Origin: Oscillospiraceae bacterium
GTDB taxonomy: Bacteria; Bacillota; Clostridia; Oscillospirales; Oscillospiraceae
Assembly: GCA_017415425.1 (NCBI GenBank)
Contig: JAFQGT010000020.1
Span: forward strand, 1 to 64,000
DNA: 64,000 nucleotides
Direction: 5' to 3'
Part shown: positions 43,208-52,344 of the stretch, one piece after another
Numbering within the stretch: position 1 is the stretch's first letter
Layout of the letters: every line of letters starts with the position of its first letter
Program-made: the position numbers and the translations under genes
The notes under the pieces: model-generated
What the model was told of the DNA's origin: nothing
The model's input: the letters and a program-made list of their open reading frames with translations, nothing else
Database searches by the model: none

Positions 43208-44545
43208 ATGGATGAAGAACTGTTGGCGCGACAGTTGCCTCAGTCGTTGGAGGCAGAGCAGGCGGTGCTGGGTTCCATTCTCATTGACAGCCGGTGCCTG
43301 ACGGAAGTGATCGGTCTTTTACGGCCGGAGGATTTTAGCCTGCAGCAGAACCGGGAGATCTATGAGACCATCTATACTATGTTCAATTTCTCCCAGACGA
43401 TTGACCCGGTCACTGTGCTGGATAAAATGCGGGAACTGGGCGTTCACCACGACAATTCCCGGGACTATGTGCAACAGCTGATGGAGATCACTCCCACTGC
43501 GGCCAATGCTGTGCGGTATGCCAATATCGTGCGGGATAAGGCAATGCTGCGGGGGCTGGCAGATGCTTCCACGGAGATTTCTCAGATGGTCTACGCTCAG
43601 GTGGGTACACCGGCTGAGATTCTGGAGAGCGCGGAAAAGAAGATCTATGCATTGCGGAAGGGTGAACATAACGAATCCCTTGAGCACATTGGTGTGACTT
43701 TGCACAAGGTCTTCGACCATTTGACGGAACTGAGTCAATCGGACTCTGCCATTCCCGGTATGTCCACAGGTATGCGGGATCTGGACAGGAAGATCAACGG
43801 CCTCAATAAGTCCGATCTGCTGCTGGTGGCTGCAAGACCTGCTATGGGCAAGTCGGCCTTTGCGCTGAATCTGGCGCTGAATGTAGCGAAAAAATACAAT
43901 AAGACCGTAGCCATCTTCAATCTGGAAATGTCCAGGGAGCAGCTGGCTATGCGTTTGCTTGCTATCGAGAGCTTTGTGGACGGTCAGAAAATGGCAACCG
44001 GTAAGCTGACGGAAGAGGAATGGAGCAAGCTGTGTATGGCCTCCGCGTCCTTAAGTCAGACGGATATTCGCATTGACGACAATCCTACGATCACCGTGGC
44101 AGAAATGAATGCCAAGTGCCGTCGGTTGGATAATTTGGGTATGGTGGTCATTGACTATTTGCAGCTGATGAATGGTTCCGGCTACGGAAAGGGCGGCGAC
44201 AGCCGTGTGAATGTGGTCAGCGAGATTTCCCGTTCTTTGAAGATTATGGCTAAGGAACTGAATGTTCCGGTCATCTGTCTGAGTCAGCTGTCCCGCGGAC
44301 CGGAAAGCCGAACCGACAAGCGGCCTATGCTGTCGGATCTGCGGGAATCCGGCGCTATCGAGCAGGATGCAGACGAAGTGCTGTTCCTGTATCGGGATGA
44401 GTACTACAACGAAAACACCGAGGAAAAGGGCGTAGCCGAGTGTATCGTGTCCAAGAACCGCCACGGCGAGGTGGGCACTGTGAAGCTGCAATGGATTCCT
44501 CAGTATCAGACGTTTGCGGACCGGGAGTGGAAGCATGCTGAATAA
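43208..44545 (+). CDS. dnaB: Replicative DNA helicase DnaB
   Basis: 445 residues. The N-terminal hairpin domain (LPQSLEAEQAVLGSILID) and the RecA-like C-terminal ATPase with AARPAMGKSAFALNLA (Walker A), VIDYLQLMNGSG (Walker B) and LSQLSRGPESRTDKRPMLSD are present. A hexameric helicase that unwinds the fork. No intein is seen. The ribosome site is AAAGGAGAAGG. The 3' end overlaps tilS by 11 bp. Confidence 0.97.
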   Translation: MDEELLARQLPQSLEAEQAVLGSILIDSRCLTEVIGLLRPEDFSLQQNREIYETIYTMFNFSQTIDPVTVLDKMRELGVHHDNSRDYVQQLMEITPTAANAVRYANIVRDKAMLRGLADASTEISQMVYAQVGTPAEILESAEKKIYALRKGEHNESLEHIGVTLHKVFDHLTELSQSDSAIPGMSTGMRDLDRKINGLNKSDLLLVAARPAMGKSAFALNLALNVAKKYNKTVAIFNLEMSREQLAMRLLAIESFVDGQKMATGKLTEEEWSKLCMASASLSQTDIRIDDNPTITVAEMNAKCRRLDNLGMVVIDYLQLMNGSGYGKGGDSRVNVVSEISRSLKIMAKELNVPVICLSQLSRGPESRTDKRPMLSDLRESGAIEQDADEVLFLYRDEYYNENTEEKGVAECIVSKNRHGEVGTVKLQWIPQYQTFADREWKHAE

Positions 44546-45857
44546 GCTGGAGGCCTTTGCCCGGCAGCAGGGGATGCTTGTCAGAGGTGACAGGATCACC
44601 TGTGCCGTGTCCGGCGGTGCCGACTCTATGGCGCTGCTGTGGGCGATGTATTTGCTGAAGGATAAGTGGCAGTTTTGCTTGTCTGCGGCCCACTTTAACC
44701 ATCACCTGCGGGGTGAAGAATCCCAGCGGGATGCGGAGTTTGTGGAGCGGTTCTGCCGGGATTACAACATTGATTTTGTCTGCGGGCAGGACTATGTGAA
44801 GTCGGGACCGAAAGGTTTGGAAGCAGCTGCCCGGGAGGCAAGGTATGCTTTCTTTTCCACCTTGCCCGGCAAGGTCGCCACGGCACACACTGCCGATGAT
44901 AATGCGGAGACCGTGTTGATGCATCTGGTAAGAGGCACCGGACTGAAGGGCCTCGGGGGTATTTGCCCCGTGCGGGAAAATCTAATCCGGCCTATGCTGA
45001 CAGTGACCCGACAGGAAGTGCTGGCTTTTTTGGAAGAATACAGCATTCCCTATGTTGAGGACAGCTCCAACAGGGAGGACGTGTTTCTGCGAAATCGGCT
45101 CAGGCATCACGTTATGCCTCTTTTGCAGAGGGAAAACACCTGCCTGTCCGAGAATCTTTCCGCAATGGCTATGCGATTGCGGCAGGATGCCCAGGCGCTG
45201 GATTGGGCGGCTGCGGAGCAGTATACCGATTCCGTGGAGGCGCTGAAAACGATGGAGCCTGCCATCCGAAATCGGGTGCTGATCACCATTTTGACGCAAG
45301 CCGGTGTGCGGGAACCGGAGGCATCTCATATTGCCGCGGTAAATGCTCTGCTGGAGTCGGACAATCCCTCTGCCCGGGCGGCTTTTCCCGGCGGGATCTC
45401 CGTCAGTCGCCGATACGATAGACTTTGCTGGGAAACCATTCCGGAGGAACTGTCTGCAACACCGCTGACCTGTCCCGGCGCAGTGGAATTGCCGAACCTG
45501 CGGATCCTATGCCTAAGTGCGGAAACCGCGACCGGTGAAGCCGGTTTTACAGTAGCGCCCTGTGGTGAAATGGTGGTTCGCGCTCGTCAAACGGGCGATA
45601 CCATACGACTGCCTGGTGGCAGCAAGAGCCTGAAAAAACTCTTTATTGACCGAAAAATCCCCGCCGCGCTCCGACAGACGATCCCTGTGATCGCGGATGA
45701 GAAAGGCGTATTGGCGGTTTATGGCATCGGAGTCAATCTGGATCGTGTATCCGAAACCGGTGTCCGTATCCACTTTGTGAACAAATCATCCGACAGCGAT
45801 GTCGGCGACAGAAAACCTACAGAACTGAGGGGAAAACAAAATGGAGAAGAATATTGA
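44535..45857 (+). CDS. tilS: tRNA(Ile)-lysidine synthase TilS
   Basis: 440 residues. The PP-loop CAVSGGADSMALLWAM lies near residue 18, with HFNHHLRGEESQRDAEFV and AHTADDNAETVLMHLVRGTGLKGLGG downstream, and a C-terminal domain containing RQTGDTIRLPGGSKSLKKLF. TilS converts C34 of the CAU-anticodon tRNA-Ile to lysidine, which changes its decoding and charging. The start overlaps dnaB by 11 bp and the end overlaps hpt by 17 bp. GGGAGTGG precedes ATG 44535. Confidence 0.95.
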   Translation: MLNKLEAFARQQGMLVRGDRITCAVSGGADSMALLWAMYLLKDKWQFCLSAAHFNHHLRGEESQRDAEFVERFCRDYNIDFVCGQDYVKSGPKGLEAAAREARYAFFSTLPGKVATAHTADDNAETVLMHLVRGTGLKGLGGICPVRENLIRPMLTVTRQEVLAFLEEYSIPYVEDSSNREDVFLRNRLRHHVMPLLQRENTCLSENLSAMAMRLRQDAQALDWAAAEQYTDSVEALKTMEPAIRNRVLITILTQAGVREPEASHIAAVNALLESDNPSARAAFPGGISVSRRYDRLCWETIPEELSATPLTCPGAVELPNLRILCLSAETATGEAGFTVAPCGEMVVRARQTGDTIRLPGGSKSLKKLFIDRKIPAALRQTIPVIADEKGVLAVYGIGVNLDRVSETGVRIHFVNKSSDSDVGDRKPTELRGKQNGEEY

Positions 45858-46383
45858 GAAAGTCCTGCTGAGCCGGGAGCAAATTCAAGCGAAGGTTTTG
45901 GAACTGGCAGCCACACTGTCTGAAGAATACGCAGACAAAGACCCTGTTTTTGTGGGTGTTTTGAAGGGCGTTGTGATTTTCTTTGCGGATATGGTTCGTG
46001 AGATCAACATCCCCTGTGAGATCGACTTTATGTGCGTTTCCTCCTACGGCGGAACCAGTTCCACCGGCAATGTTATGATAAAGAAGGATCTGTCTGTGGA
46101 CATCAAAGATCGCCACGTAGTGATTCTGGAGGATATCTACGATACCGGCCGGTCTTTGGATGCTACTTACCGGTATCTTCTGAGCAAAGAACCGGCATCT
46201 CTGGAGATCTGCACCCTGCTGGATAAGCCGGAGCGCCGGGTGGATGGAATTACCCTAAAGCCAAAATATGTGGGCTTTACCATTCCTAATGAGTTTGTGG
46301 TGGGTTACGGTCTGGACTTTAATGAACACTACCGGAATCTGCCGTACATCGGCGTGCTGAAGCCGGAAGCTTATCAAAACTAA
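45841..46383 (+). CDS. hpt: Hypoxanthine phosphoribosyltransferase
   Basis: 180 residues. The PRPP-binding motif VVILEDIYDTGRSLDATY lies near residue 98; VGVLKGVVIFFADMVREI and KPKYVGFTIPNEFVVGYGLD are family marks. It salvages hypoxanthine and guanine to IMP and GMP. The gene sits between tilS and ftsH, the usual Firmicute arrangement, and overlaps tilS by 17 bp. Confidence 0.96.
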   Translation: MEKNIEKVLLSREQIQAKVLELAATLSEEYADKDPVFVGVLKGVVIFFADMVREINIPCEIDFMCVSSYGGTSSTGNVMIKKDLSVDIKDRHVVILEDIYDTGRSLDATYRYLLSKEPASLEICTLLDKPERRVDGITLKPKYVGFTIPNEFVVGYGLDFNEHYRNLPYIGVLKPEAYQN

Positions 46384-46397
46384 GGAGAATATCCAAT

Positions 46398-48269
46398 TTG
46401 AAGAAACGTAAACCTTTTTCTATTATTCTGTATGTGCTAATCCTGATAGTGGCATTTTCCTGGATCCTAGGTCTTTTTGATACCCGCGCCGATAAGATTC
46501 CCTATTCTGAAGTGGTTGCACTTTTCCGAAATGAGCAAGTCAGTACTTTCGTAGTGGAAGGAAATTATATCCAACTGCAACTGCATACACCCTACAACGG
46601 AAAGGATGTTCTGCTGACCACATTGGCAGATCCCGACGGTTTCCGGGAGCAGATGTGGGATCTGCTGCAGGAGCAATCGGAATCCGGCGTGCTGGAAAGC
46701 TACAATTTCCTGCCGGAAGACAAGCTTTCACCCTACGATTTTATCCTGCCCATCATTCTGGCGGGATTGGTAATTGTGGTAGTGTGGATTCTGCTGGCCG
46801 GCCGCGCCAATCATAACAACCCGATGGCCAATTTCGGCAAGGCCCGCACCGGTCACGGTCAGCCCGGCGATAAGAAGATCACCTTTGATGATGTTGCCGG
46901 TGTGGACGAAGAGAAGGCCGAGTTACAGGAGGTGGTGGATTTCCTCCGGAATCCTCAGAAGTTCACCGATATTGGCGCCAAGATCCCCCACGGCATTCTG
47001 CTGGCCGGTGCGCCCGGTACCGGTAAGACCCTGCTTGCCAAGGCAGTGGCAGGGGAGGCAGGCGTGCAGTTTCTGTCCATCTCCGGTTCTGATTTTATGG
47101 AGATGTATGTGGGCGTGGGCGCCAGCCGTGTGCGGGATCTGTTTGACCAGGCCAAGCGAATCGCTCCGGCCATCATCTTTATCGACGAGATCGACGCGGT
47201 GGGTCGCAAGCGCGGCTCCGGATTGGGCGGCGGTCACGATGAACGGGAGCAGACGCTGAACCAGCTGCTGGTGGAAATGGACGGATTCGGCAGGACCGAG
47301 GGCGTGATCGTTCTGGCTGCCACCAACCGCCCCGATATTCTGGACCCGGCGTTGCTGCGTCCCGGTCGGTTTGATCGTCAGATTTATGTAAACTCACCGG
47401 ATGCCAAAGGCCGTGAGGATATTCTAAAAGTCCACGCCAAGGGTAAGCGGCTGGATGACTCTGTATCTCTGAAGACCGTGGCGCTGGCTACTTCCGGTTT
47501 CACCGGAGCAGATCTTGCAAACCTGCTGAATGAAGCTGCTATTTTGGCAGCCCGTGCGAACCGTCCGGTGCTAAATATGCAGGATATGAACGATGCTATG
47601 ATGAAGATTCTGGCAGGCCCGGAGAAGCGCAGCCGCGTCCGCCTGCAGAAGGATCTGAAGCTGACCGCCATTCACGAGGCAGGTCACGCAGTGGCTATGT
47701 ACAGCCTGCCCACCCACGATCCGGTGCACCAGATCTCCATTATTCCCAGAGGCAGAGCGCTGGGTCTGACCTGGACGACTCCCAAAGAGGACAGCGACCA
47801 TTTGACCCGTAACGAGATGTATGAACAGATCGTGGGATTGCTTGGCGGCCGGGTAGCGGAAGCCCTGTTTTTGAATGATATTTCCACCGGAGCATCCAAC
47901 GATATCGATCGGGCATCTAAGCTCGCCCGGGATATGGTGGCCCGCTATGGTATGTGCGAATCTCTTGGTACGGTCTCCTATACCGGAGGCGATGAGCTGT
48001 TTATCGGTCGGGATTACGAAAAAGTCAAGAGCTATTCCGAAAAGGTGGCAGGCACCATTGATGACGAAGTCAAGGCCATCATTGACCGCGCCTATGACCA
48101 GTGCAGCCAGATCCTCACCCGGGATGCCAATAAGATGAAGCAGGTAGTGGAGTTCTTGTTGGAGCACGAAACTATGACAGGCACCCAGTTTGCTGACTGT
48201 ATGGAAGGCAAGGAAATCCGGCAAAACGGCGAGACGAATTTGTTTGACACCTTCACCACAGAAGAATAA
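46398..48269 (+). CDS. ftsH: ATP-dependent zinc metalloprotease FtsH
   Basis: 623 residues. Two membrane helices (residues 10-25 and about 115-135) flank a small external domain. The AAA ATPase has [37 protein letters not shown] and the second region of homology [20 protein letters not shown]. The protease active site is HEAGHAV with zinc, plus the [16 protein letters not shown] segment. It removes misfolded or regulatory membrane proteins. The start codon is TTG 46398, with AAGGAG 11 bp upstream. Last gene of the operon, with a terminator directly after it. Confidence 0.96.
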   Translation: MKKRKPFSIILYVLILIVAFSWILGLFDTRADKIPYSEVVALFRNEQVSTFVVEGNYIQLQLHTPYNGKDVLLTTLADPDGFREQMWDLLQEQSESGVLESYNFLPEDKLSPYDFILPIILAGLVIVVVWILLAGRANHNNPMANFGKARTGHGQPGDKKITFDDVAGVDEEKAELQEVVDFLRNPQKFTDIGAKIPHGILLAGAPGTGKTLLAKAVAGEAGVQFLSISGSDFMEMYVGVGASRVRDLFDQAKRIAPAIIFIDEIDAVGRKRGSGLGGGHDEREQTLNQLLVEMDGFGRTEGVIVLAATNRPDILDPALLRPGRFDRQIYVNSPDAKGREDILKVHAKGKRLDDSVSLKTVALATSGFTGADLANLLNEAAILAARANRPVLNMQDMNDAMMKILAGPEKRSRVRLQKDLKLTAIHEAGHAVAMYSLPTHDPVHQISIIPRGRALGLTWTTPKEDSDHLTRNEMYEQIVGLLGGRVAEALFLNDISTGASNDIDRASKLARDMVARYGMCESLGTVSYTGGDELFIGRDYEKVKSYSEKVAGTIDDEVKAIIDRAYDQCSQILTRDANKMKQVVEFLLEHETMTGTQFADCMEGKEIRQNGETNLFDTFTTEE

Positions 48270-48275
48270 ACGAAG

Positions 48276-48307
48276 CCCGCAGCAAAAGATCTTGCTGCGG
48301 GTTTTTT
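48276..48307 (+). terminator. Terminator of the gdpP-ftsH operon
   Basis: CCCGCAGCAA (48276-48285) and TTGCTGCGGG (48292-48301) form a perfect 10-bp stem followed by six T. It lies just before the convergent gene's stop codon. Confidence 0.9.
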
Positions 48308-48308
48308 C

Positions 48309-48983
48309 TTACAGAGTATACAGGTAAATGGCAAGAAATTGCAGAATGCTGCCCAGCACCACAAAAATATGAAAAACAGAATGTATCCACCGCTTTTTCG
48401 CACCGATGCCATAGAGCACTGCACCGATGGTGTAGGCGATTCCTCCTGACAGTAGCAGTAAAAATCCGTTTTTTTCCAGAACCTGTAAGGCCTGGGGCAG
48501 AAAGAAAATGATTCCCCATCCCATTGCGATGTAGCAGATCATAGAAAAGATGTTGTATTTCCGCAGATCGATGGCAGTAAGAGTGGCAGCCAGAATGGCA
48601 AGCGCCCACTGAGCAGCCAGCATCCCCCAGGCCAAAAACGGATACACCGGCTCAAATGCTGTCAGCAGGATCGGTGTGTAGGTGCCGCAAATCAGAAAAT
48701 AAATGGCACAGTGGTCAATGACCTGCATTACCTTTTTTCCGGTGCCCGGCAGAAGTCCGTGGTACACACTGGACATCGTGTACAGGACGATTATCGTCCC
48801 GCCGTAAACGGAGGAACCCACGACACCGAACACACTGCCGGCGGATGCCGTTTTCCACAGGCACAGAACCAGCGCCAGAATTCCGAAGCCTCCTCCTACA
48901 ATATGGGTTACCATATTCATGATTTCCTCGCCTCGGGTGTAATCCGGCAAAAGCCGATCCCGAAGTTTTGTGCGTTTTCTCAT
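48309..48983 (-). CDS. Hemolysin III / TrhA family membrane protein
   Basis: 224 residues with seven membrane helices. The PAQR family marks are EEIMNMVTHIVGGGFGILAL (conserved His), SSVYHGLLPGTGKKVMQVIDHCAIYFLICGTYTP and, near the end, WIHSVFHIFVVLGSILQF, together giving the metal-binding histidines. Bacterial members influence membrane fluidity; the hemolysin name is historical. A promoter with GTGCAA, 17 bp and TATACT lies at 49036-49008 on the minus strand. The start is ATG 48983 with AAGGTGG upstream. Confidence 0.9.
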   Translation of the reverse strand: MRKRTKLRDRLLPDYTRGEEIMNMVTHIVGGGFGILALVLCLWKTASAGSVFGVVGSSVYGGTIIVLYTMSSVYHGLLPGTGKKVMQVIDHCAIYFLICGTYTPILLTAFEPVYPFLAWGMLAAQWALAILAATLTAIDLRKYNIFSMICYIAMGWGIIFFLPQALQVLEKNGFLLLLSGGIAYTIGAVLYGIGAKKRWIHSVFHIFVVLGSILQFLAIYLYTL

Positions 48984-49074
48984 CACTCATACCACCTTTC
49001 TGTAAACAGTATATCGGATGCTCTGACGGTTTGCACCCTATAGGTACTGTTAGACCTCTCTCCGGGAGGGAAAT

Positions 49075-49101
49075 GGTCGTTCTACTATGGGTAGAACGAC
49101 C
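49075..49101. repeat. Perfect 11-bp inverted repeat
   Basis: GGTCGTTCTAC (49075-49085) and GTAGAACGACC (49091-49101) with a 5-nt spacer. It has no T-tract on either strand and lies between two divergent promoters, so it may be an operator or an RNA hairpin of unknown role. The remainder of 48984-49263 holds only the two promoters. Confidence 0.55.
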
Positions 49102-49205
49102 TGCCTCAATAATAGAATTGTGCAATATACACAAAACTAGCATCAAAATTTCGGCGTGCTTCAAAGATATTTACAGAAAATTTATATGCTTATTTGGAAG
49201 ATATG

Positions 49206-49214
49206 TGTTATAAT
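49206..49214 (+). promoter_or_regulatory. Extended -10 promoter of the CBS protein gene
   Basis: TGTTATAAT, a perfect extended -10; the -35 region is poor. Transcription would start about 40 bp before the coding region. Confidence 0.55.
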
Positions 49215-49263
49215 GTTAGTGGCGGCAGGTGAGCCGCTATAATAGCGAGGCAAAGGAGCCATT

Positions 49264-49677
49264 ATGAATAACATCCTGTTCTTTTTAACACCGAAAGCGA
49301 TGTGTGCTTTCTTAAATGATGAGTATACTGTCAGGCAAGCGTTGGAGAAAATGGAATCCGCAGGATTCTCTGCACTGCCGATTTTGAACAAACGGGGCGA
49401 GTATCGGGGAACACTGACCGAGGGTGATCTGCTGTGGGCGCTGAAAAATATGTGCTATATGGATATGCGCCAGGCAGAAGCACGGCGGATTATGGAGATC
49501 ACCCACCGCAAGGACAATGTGCCCGTCCGGGTAAATACCGATATGTATGATCTGGTCCAGCGGGCCAGCTCCCAGAATTTCGTTCCCGTGGTGGATGATA
49601 AGAATGCCTTTATCGGCATTGTCACCCGCAGCGCCATTATCAAGTACTGTTCCCAGCAGCTGTACCCGGAAGATTAA
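49264..49677 (+). CDS. CBS-domain pair protein
   Basis: 137 residues made almost entirely of two CBS motifs. The first spans about 5-60 (DEYTVRQALEKMESAGFSALPILNKRGEYRGTLTEGDLL); the second spans about 78-132 (VRVNTDMYDLVQRASSQNFVPVVDDKNAFIGIVTRSAII). CBS pairs bind adenine nucleotides such as AMP, ATP or c-di-AMP and usually regulate a partner. Stand-alone members resembling CbpB bind c-di-AMP in Firmicutes; here that ligand is a guess, though GdpP is encoded nearby. Single-gene unit with a strong terminator. Confidence 0.85.
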   Translation: MNNILFFLTPKAMCAFLNDEYTVRQALEKMESAGFSALPILNKRGEYRGTLTEGDLLWALKNMCYMDMRQAEARRIMEITHRKDNVPVRVNTDMYDLVQRASSQNFVPVVDDKNAFIGIVTRSAIIKYCSQQLYPED

Positions 49678-49684
49678 GCTACAT

Positions 49685-49723
49685 AAACGCCGCCCTTTGG
49701 TATACCGCCAGAGGGCGGCGTTT
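49685..49723 (+). terminator. Terminator after the CBS protein gene
   Basis: AAACGCCGCCCT (49685-49696) pairs with AGGGCGGCGTTT (49712-49723), followed by further T. Confidence 0.88.
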
Positions 49724-49729
49724 TTTAAG

Positions 49730-49758
49730 TTGAAAATATATCGGTTTTCTGATAAAAT
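49730..49758 (+). promoter_or_regulatory. Promoter of the XRE-to-lipoprotein operon
   Basis: TTGAAA (49730-49735), 17 bp, TAAAAT (49753-49758), 28 bp before the XRE start codon. Confidence 0.65.
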
Positions 49759-49786
49759 AAATAAAACTGTGTCCTGGAGGCAAACA

Positions 49787-50434
49787 ATGAACGATGAGAA
49801 ACTAAAACTGCAGTTAGGTGCCAATATCGCATCCTACCGCAAGCGGATGGGACTGACCCAGATGGGTCTGGCGGAAAAACTGAATTATTCCGACAAGGCC
49901 GTTTCCAAGTGGGAGCGGGGAGAGTCTATGCCGGATGTGCTGACTCTTGTGCAGCTGGCGGAGCTTTTTGACATTACGGTCAATGACCTGTTGATCGACC
50001 CGAGAGCACTACCGGAGAATCACGGCATCGTGGTTGAGAAAATGGAAAAGGCTGTGGAAAAGACTTTGAAGCGGAAGGCGGATAAGTATAGCATCCTGGG
50101 CCTAAGCTCCCTGCTGGTGTGGTTTGTGGCATTGCTGCTGTTTGTGGTGTTGTCATCTGTAGGCATCGAGAAAAGCTGGATGGCGTTCTTCTATGCCATT
50201 CCCATCACAGCTGTTGTTATGCTGAGTCTGCGCTCTGCGTGGCACGATTTCCGGTGGAACAAGACCTTGATTTCTGTGATTATGTGGGGTGCTTTGCTGA
50301 GCATTTATGTGTCGCTGCTGGTCTTTGTCGGCGTCAATATCTGGAAGATATTTTTGCTGGGAATCCCGGGCCAGCTGGCCATTTTCCTGTGGTTCCGGAT
50401 GCTTCGCAGACCTAAGGAGGAACACAATGGATAA
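49787..50434 (+). CDS. XRE-family regulator with four membrane helices
   Basis: 215 residues. An HTH_3 domain fills residues 8-65 (LGANIASYRKRMGLTQMGLAEKLNYSDKAVSKWERG), then after a charged linker four hydrophobic helices span residues 104-205. Membrane-tethered XRE proteins of this form are common in Firmicutes and may sense envelope conditions; no target is known. CTGGAGG precedes ATG 49787. The gene overlaps the next by 8 bp. Confidence 0.87.
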   Translation: MNDEKLKLQLGANIASYRKRMGLTQMGLAEKLNYSDKAVSKWERGESMPDVLTLVQLAELFDITVNDLLIDPRALPENHGIVVEKMEKAVEKTLKRKADKYSILGLSSLLVWFVALLLFVVLSSVGIEKSWMAFFYAIPITAVVMLSLRSAWHDFRWNKTLISVIMWGALLSIYVSLLVFVGVNIWKIFLLGIPGQLAIFLWFRMLRRPKEEHNG

Positions 50435-50960
50435 AACCGCGTTGCGCCGTCAGATCCGCGAGAAAAAGCGGGCGATGACCGAGGAAATGATCACACAGAA
50501 AAGTCGGCGCTTGGGAGAATTGTTTGCGGCATCGGAGTGCTATCAAAATGCAAAAACCATCTATTTTTACCTGCCTTACAACCAGGAAGTCCGCACGATC
50601 CCGATGTTGGAGCGGGCGCTGCAGGAGGGGAAACGGGTGGCTGTTCCCAAGGTCTATGGGGACACGATGCGCTTTATTTATCTGGAGAATTTGGACCAGA
50701 TCGCTGCGGGCTATGCGGGGATTCCCGAACCTGTCTGTGACGAGCCGGTGGCGGAGGATAAAACGGCTCTGGTGCTGATGCCTGGTCTGGCATTTGACCG
50801 GGAGGGTCACCGAATCGGCTACGGTGGCGGCTTCTATGACCGTTTTCTGGCAGATGAGCCGGATCACCCGACCTTGGCTTTGTGTTATGATTTTCAGATA
50901 CTGGAAAAATTGGAAACGGAAGCGTTTGATATTCCCGTGGACTGTGTTCTGTGGGCATAA
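50427..50960 (+). CDS. 5-formyltetrahydrofolate cyclo-ligase
   Basis: 177 residues of the 5-FCL family: LRRQIREKKRAMTEEMITQK at the start, IYFYLPYNQEVRT, ALVLMPGLAFDREGHRIGYGGGFYDRFL (ATP/folate-binding loop) and CVLWA at the end. It converts 5-formyl-THF to 5,10-methenyl-THF with ATP. AAGGAGG precedes ATG 50427, which overlaps the XRE gene. Confidence 0.94.
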   Translation: MDKTALRRQIREKKRAMTEEMITQKSRRLGELFAASECYQNAKTIYFYLPYNQEVRTIPMLERALQEGKRVAVPKVYGDTMRFIYLENLDQIAAGYAGIPEPVCDEPVAEDKTALVLMPGLAFDREGHRIGYGGGFYDRFLADEPDHPTLALCYDFQILEKLETEAFDIPVDCVLWA

Positions 50961-50969
50961 GAGGTAATT

Positions 50970-51545
50970 ATGGATATACTTGCAGTAGTGATCATTGCAG
51001 CGGTGGTGTTTGGCCTTTGCTACTTGATAGACAAAGGATTCACCAAACTCTTCCGTTCTCAGGCACAGCATATGAGCGGACTGTCTGTGCGGCTGAATAA
51101 GCGCTATGGCTCTATCGGTCTGATCCTGGCGGCGGTGGGCATTGCCGCCATCTTTGCCGGTATGAATCGGGAAGGGGAGTGGGCGCTGATTGCTGGTGGC
51201 GGACTTGTGTTGCTGGTGGGCATCGGCCTTGTGGTGTACTATATGACCTTCGGTCTGTTTTACGATCAGGACGGATTCGTTCTCAGCACCTTTGGCAGAA
51301 AGCGCAAAACATATCTCTACAAGGATATCAAAGCCCAACAACTGTATAATAACCAGGGGCATATTCTCATTGAACTGCACCTGGCTGACGGCAATACCGT
51401 GCAGCTGCAATCTACGATGACCGGCGCATATGATTTTTTGGAGTATGCCTTTGACCTGTGGCTGCACCAAACAGGCAAACGGAAAGAAGATTGCCCGTTC
51501 CACGATCCTGAGAACAGCTGCTTTTTTCCGCCGGTGGAGGGTTAG
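50970..51545 (+). CDS. Hypothetical membrane protein, 191 aa
   Basis: Not assigned to a named family. One membrane helix lies at the N-terminus (LAVVIIAAVVFGLCYLID) and two more at about 48-92. A soluble C-terminal half (FYDQDGFVLSTFGRKRKTYLYKDIKAQQLY) resembles the PH-like domains found in small Firmicute membrane proteins. The gene lies 9 bp after the cyclo-ligase with AAGAGG upstream. Function unknown. Confidence 0.75.
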   Translation: MDILAVVIIAAVVFGLCYLIDKGFTKLFRSQAQHMSGLSVRLNKRYGSIGLILAAVGIAAIFAGMNREGEWALIAGGGLVLLVGIGLVVYYMTFGLFYDQDGFVLSTFGRKRKTYLYKDIKAQQLYNNQGHILIELHLADGNTVQLQSTMTGAYDFLEYAFDLWLHQTGKRKEDCPFHDPENSCFFPPVEG

Positions 51546-51548
51546 GCT

Positions 51549-52166
51549 ATGCATACACCGTCTGTAACAACCGACCAGCTGAAGATTATGCCGTTCCGGC
51601 AGGCGCTGGAGAACGCCCACACCCCCAATCGGGAGTATGATGTTGCCACCTGGCTGTACGTCCCCAATACATACACCGAGTACCGGTATATTCTTGGCAC
51701 CCGGGGCAAGAACCCGCTTATCTGCATCGGCATCAACCCCTCCACTGCCCGGCCGGGGGATCTGGACAATACCTTAAAATCTGTGGAGCGGATCGCCTTG
51801 GGAAACGACTTCGATAGCTTTATAATGTTTAATGTATACGCCCAGCGGGCAACCGACCCGGACACAATGGAGCAAACCTGCAACAGCCTGCTCCATAGGG
51901 AGAATCTGGAGGCCTTCCGCTATGTGCTGTCCATTTCGGATCAGCCGGCGGTCTGGGCGGCCTGGGGAACGATCATTGAAAAGCGGTCTTACTTGCCGGC
52001 CTGCCTGCAGGATATGCTGGCGGTGGGCAGGGAATACGGAGCTGCCTGGTACTGTGCCGGCAAGGTCAGTAAAAAGGGGCATCCCCACCATCCGCTGTAC
52101 TTGCGTAAGGACGAGATGCTCCGCCCCTTTGATGTGGATGCCTATCTGCAGACACTGGAGGAATGA
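51549..52166 (+). CDS. DUF1643 domain protein
   Basis: 205 residues matching DUF1643: LICIGINPSTARPGDLDNTLKSVERIA, FIMFNVYAQRATDP, VWAAWGTIIEKRSYL and KKGHPHHPLYLRKDEMLRPFD. The family is small, soluble and of unknown function, sometimes linked to mobile elements. It starts 3 bp after the preceding stop with GGAGGG upstream. Confidence 0.88.
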   Translation: MHTPSVTTDQLKIMPFRQALENAHTPNREYDVATWLYVPNTYTEYRYILGTRGKNPLICIGINPSTARPGDLDNTLKSVERIALGNDFDSFIMFNVYAQRATDPDTMEQTCNSLLHRENLEAFRYVLSISDQPAVWAAWGTIIEKRSYLPACLQDMLAVGREYGAAWYCAGKVSKKGHPHHPLYLRKDEMLRPFDVDAYLQTLEE

Positions 52167-52168
52167 CA

Positions 52169-52342
52169 ATGGGAAACGAATGTGAAACCTGTTGGTACTA
52201 TGATTATGACGAGGAGTATGACGAATACTTCTGTATGATGGACTTGGACGAGGACGAGGTGTACCGCTTGCATACGAATCCCAGTCCCCATTGTCCCTAC
52301 TACCGGCAGGGCGATGATTATACGCTGGCAAGGAGACAATAA
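52169..52342 (+). CDS. Small cysteine/tyrosine-rich protein (DUF6472-like), 57 aa
   Basis: A 57-residue reading frame: ECETCWYYDYDEEYDEYFC near the start, then MMDLDEDEVYRL and PHCPYYRQGDDY. The four cysteines (5, 8, 22, 42) fit a small metal-binding fold, and the acidic tyrosine-rich pattern matches the DUF6472 family of Clostridia. GGAGG lies 7 bp before ATG 52169. The start nearly abuts the DUF1643 stop, and the stop lies 2 bp before the lipoprotein start, so it is very probably translated. Confidence 0.85.
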   Translation: MGNECETCWYYDYDEEYDEYFCMMDLDEDEVYRLHTNPSPHCPYYRQGDDYTLARRQ

Positions 52343-52344
52343 CG

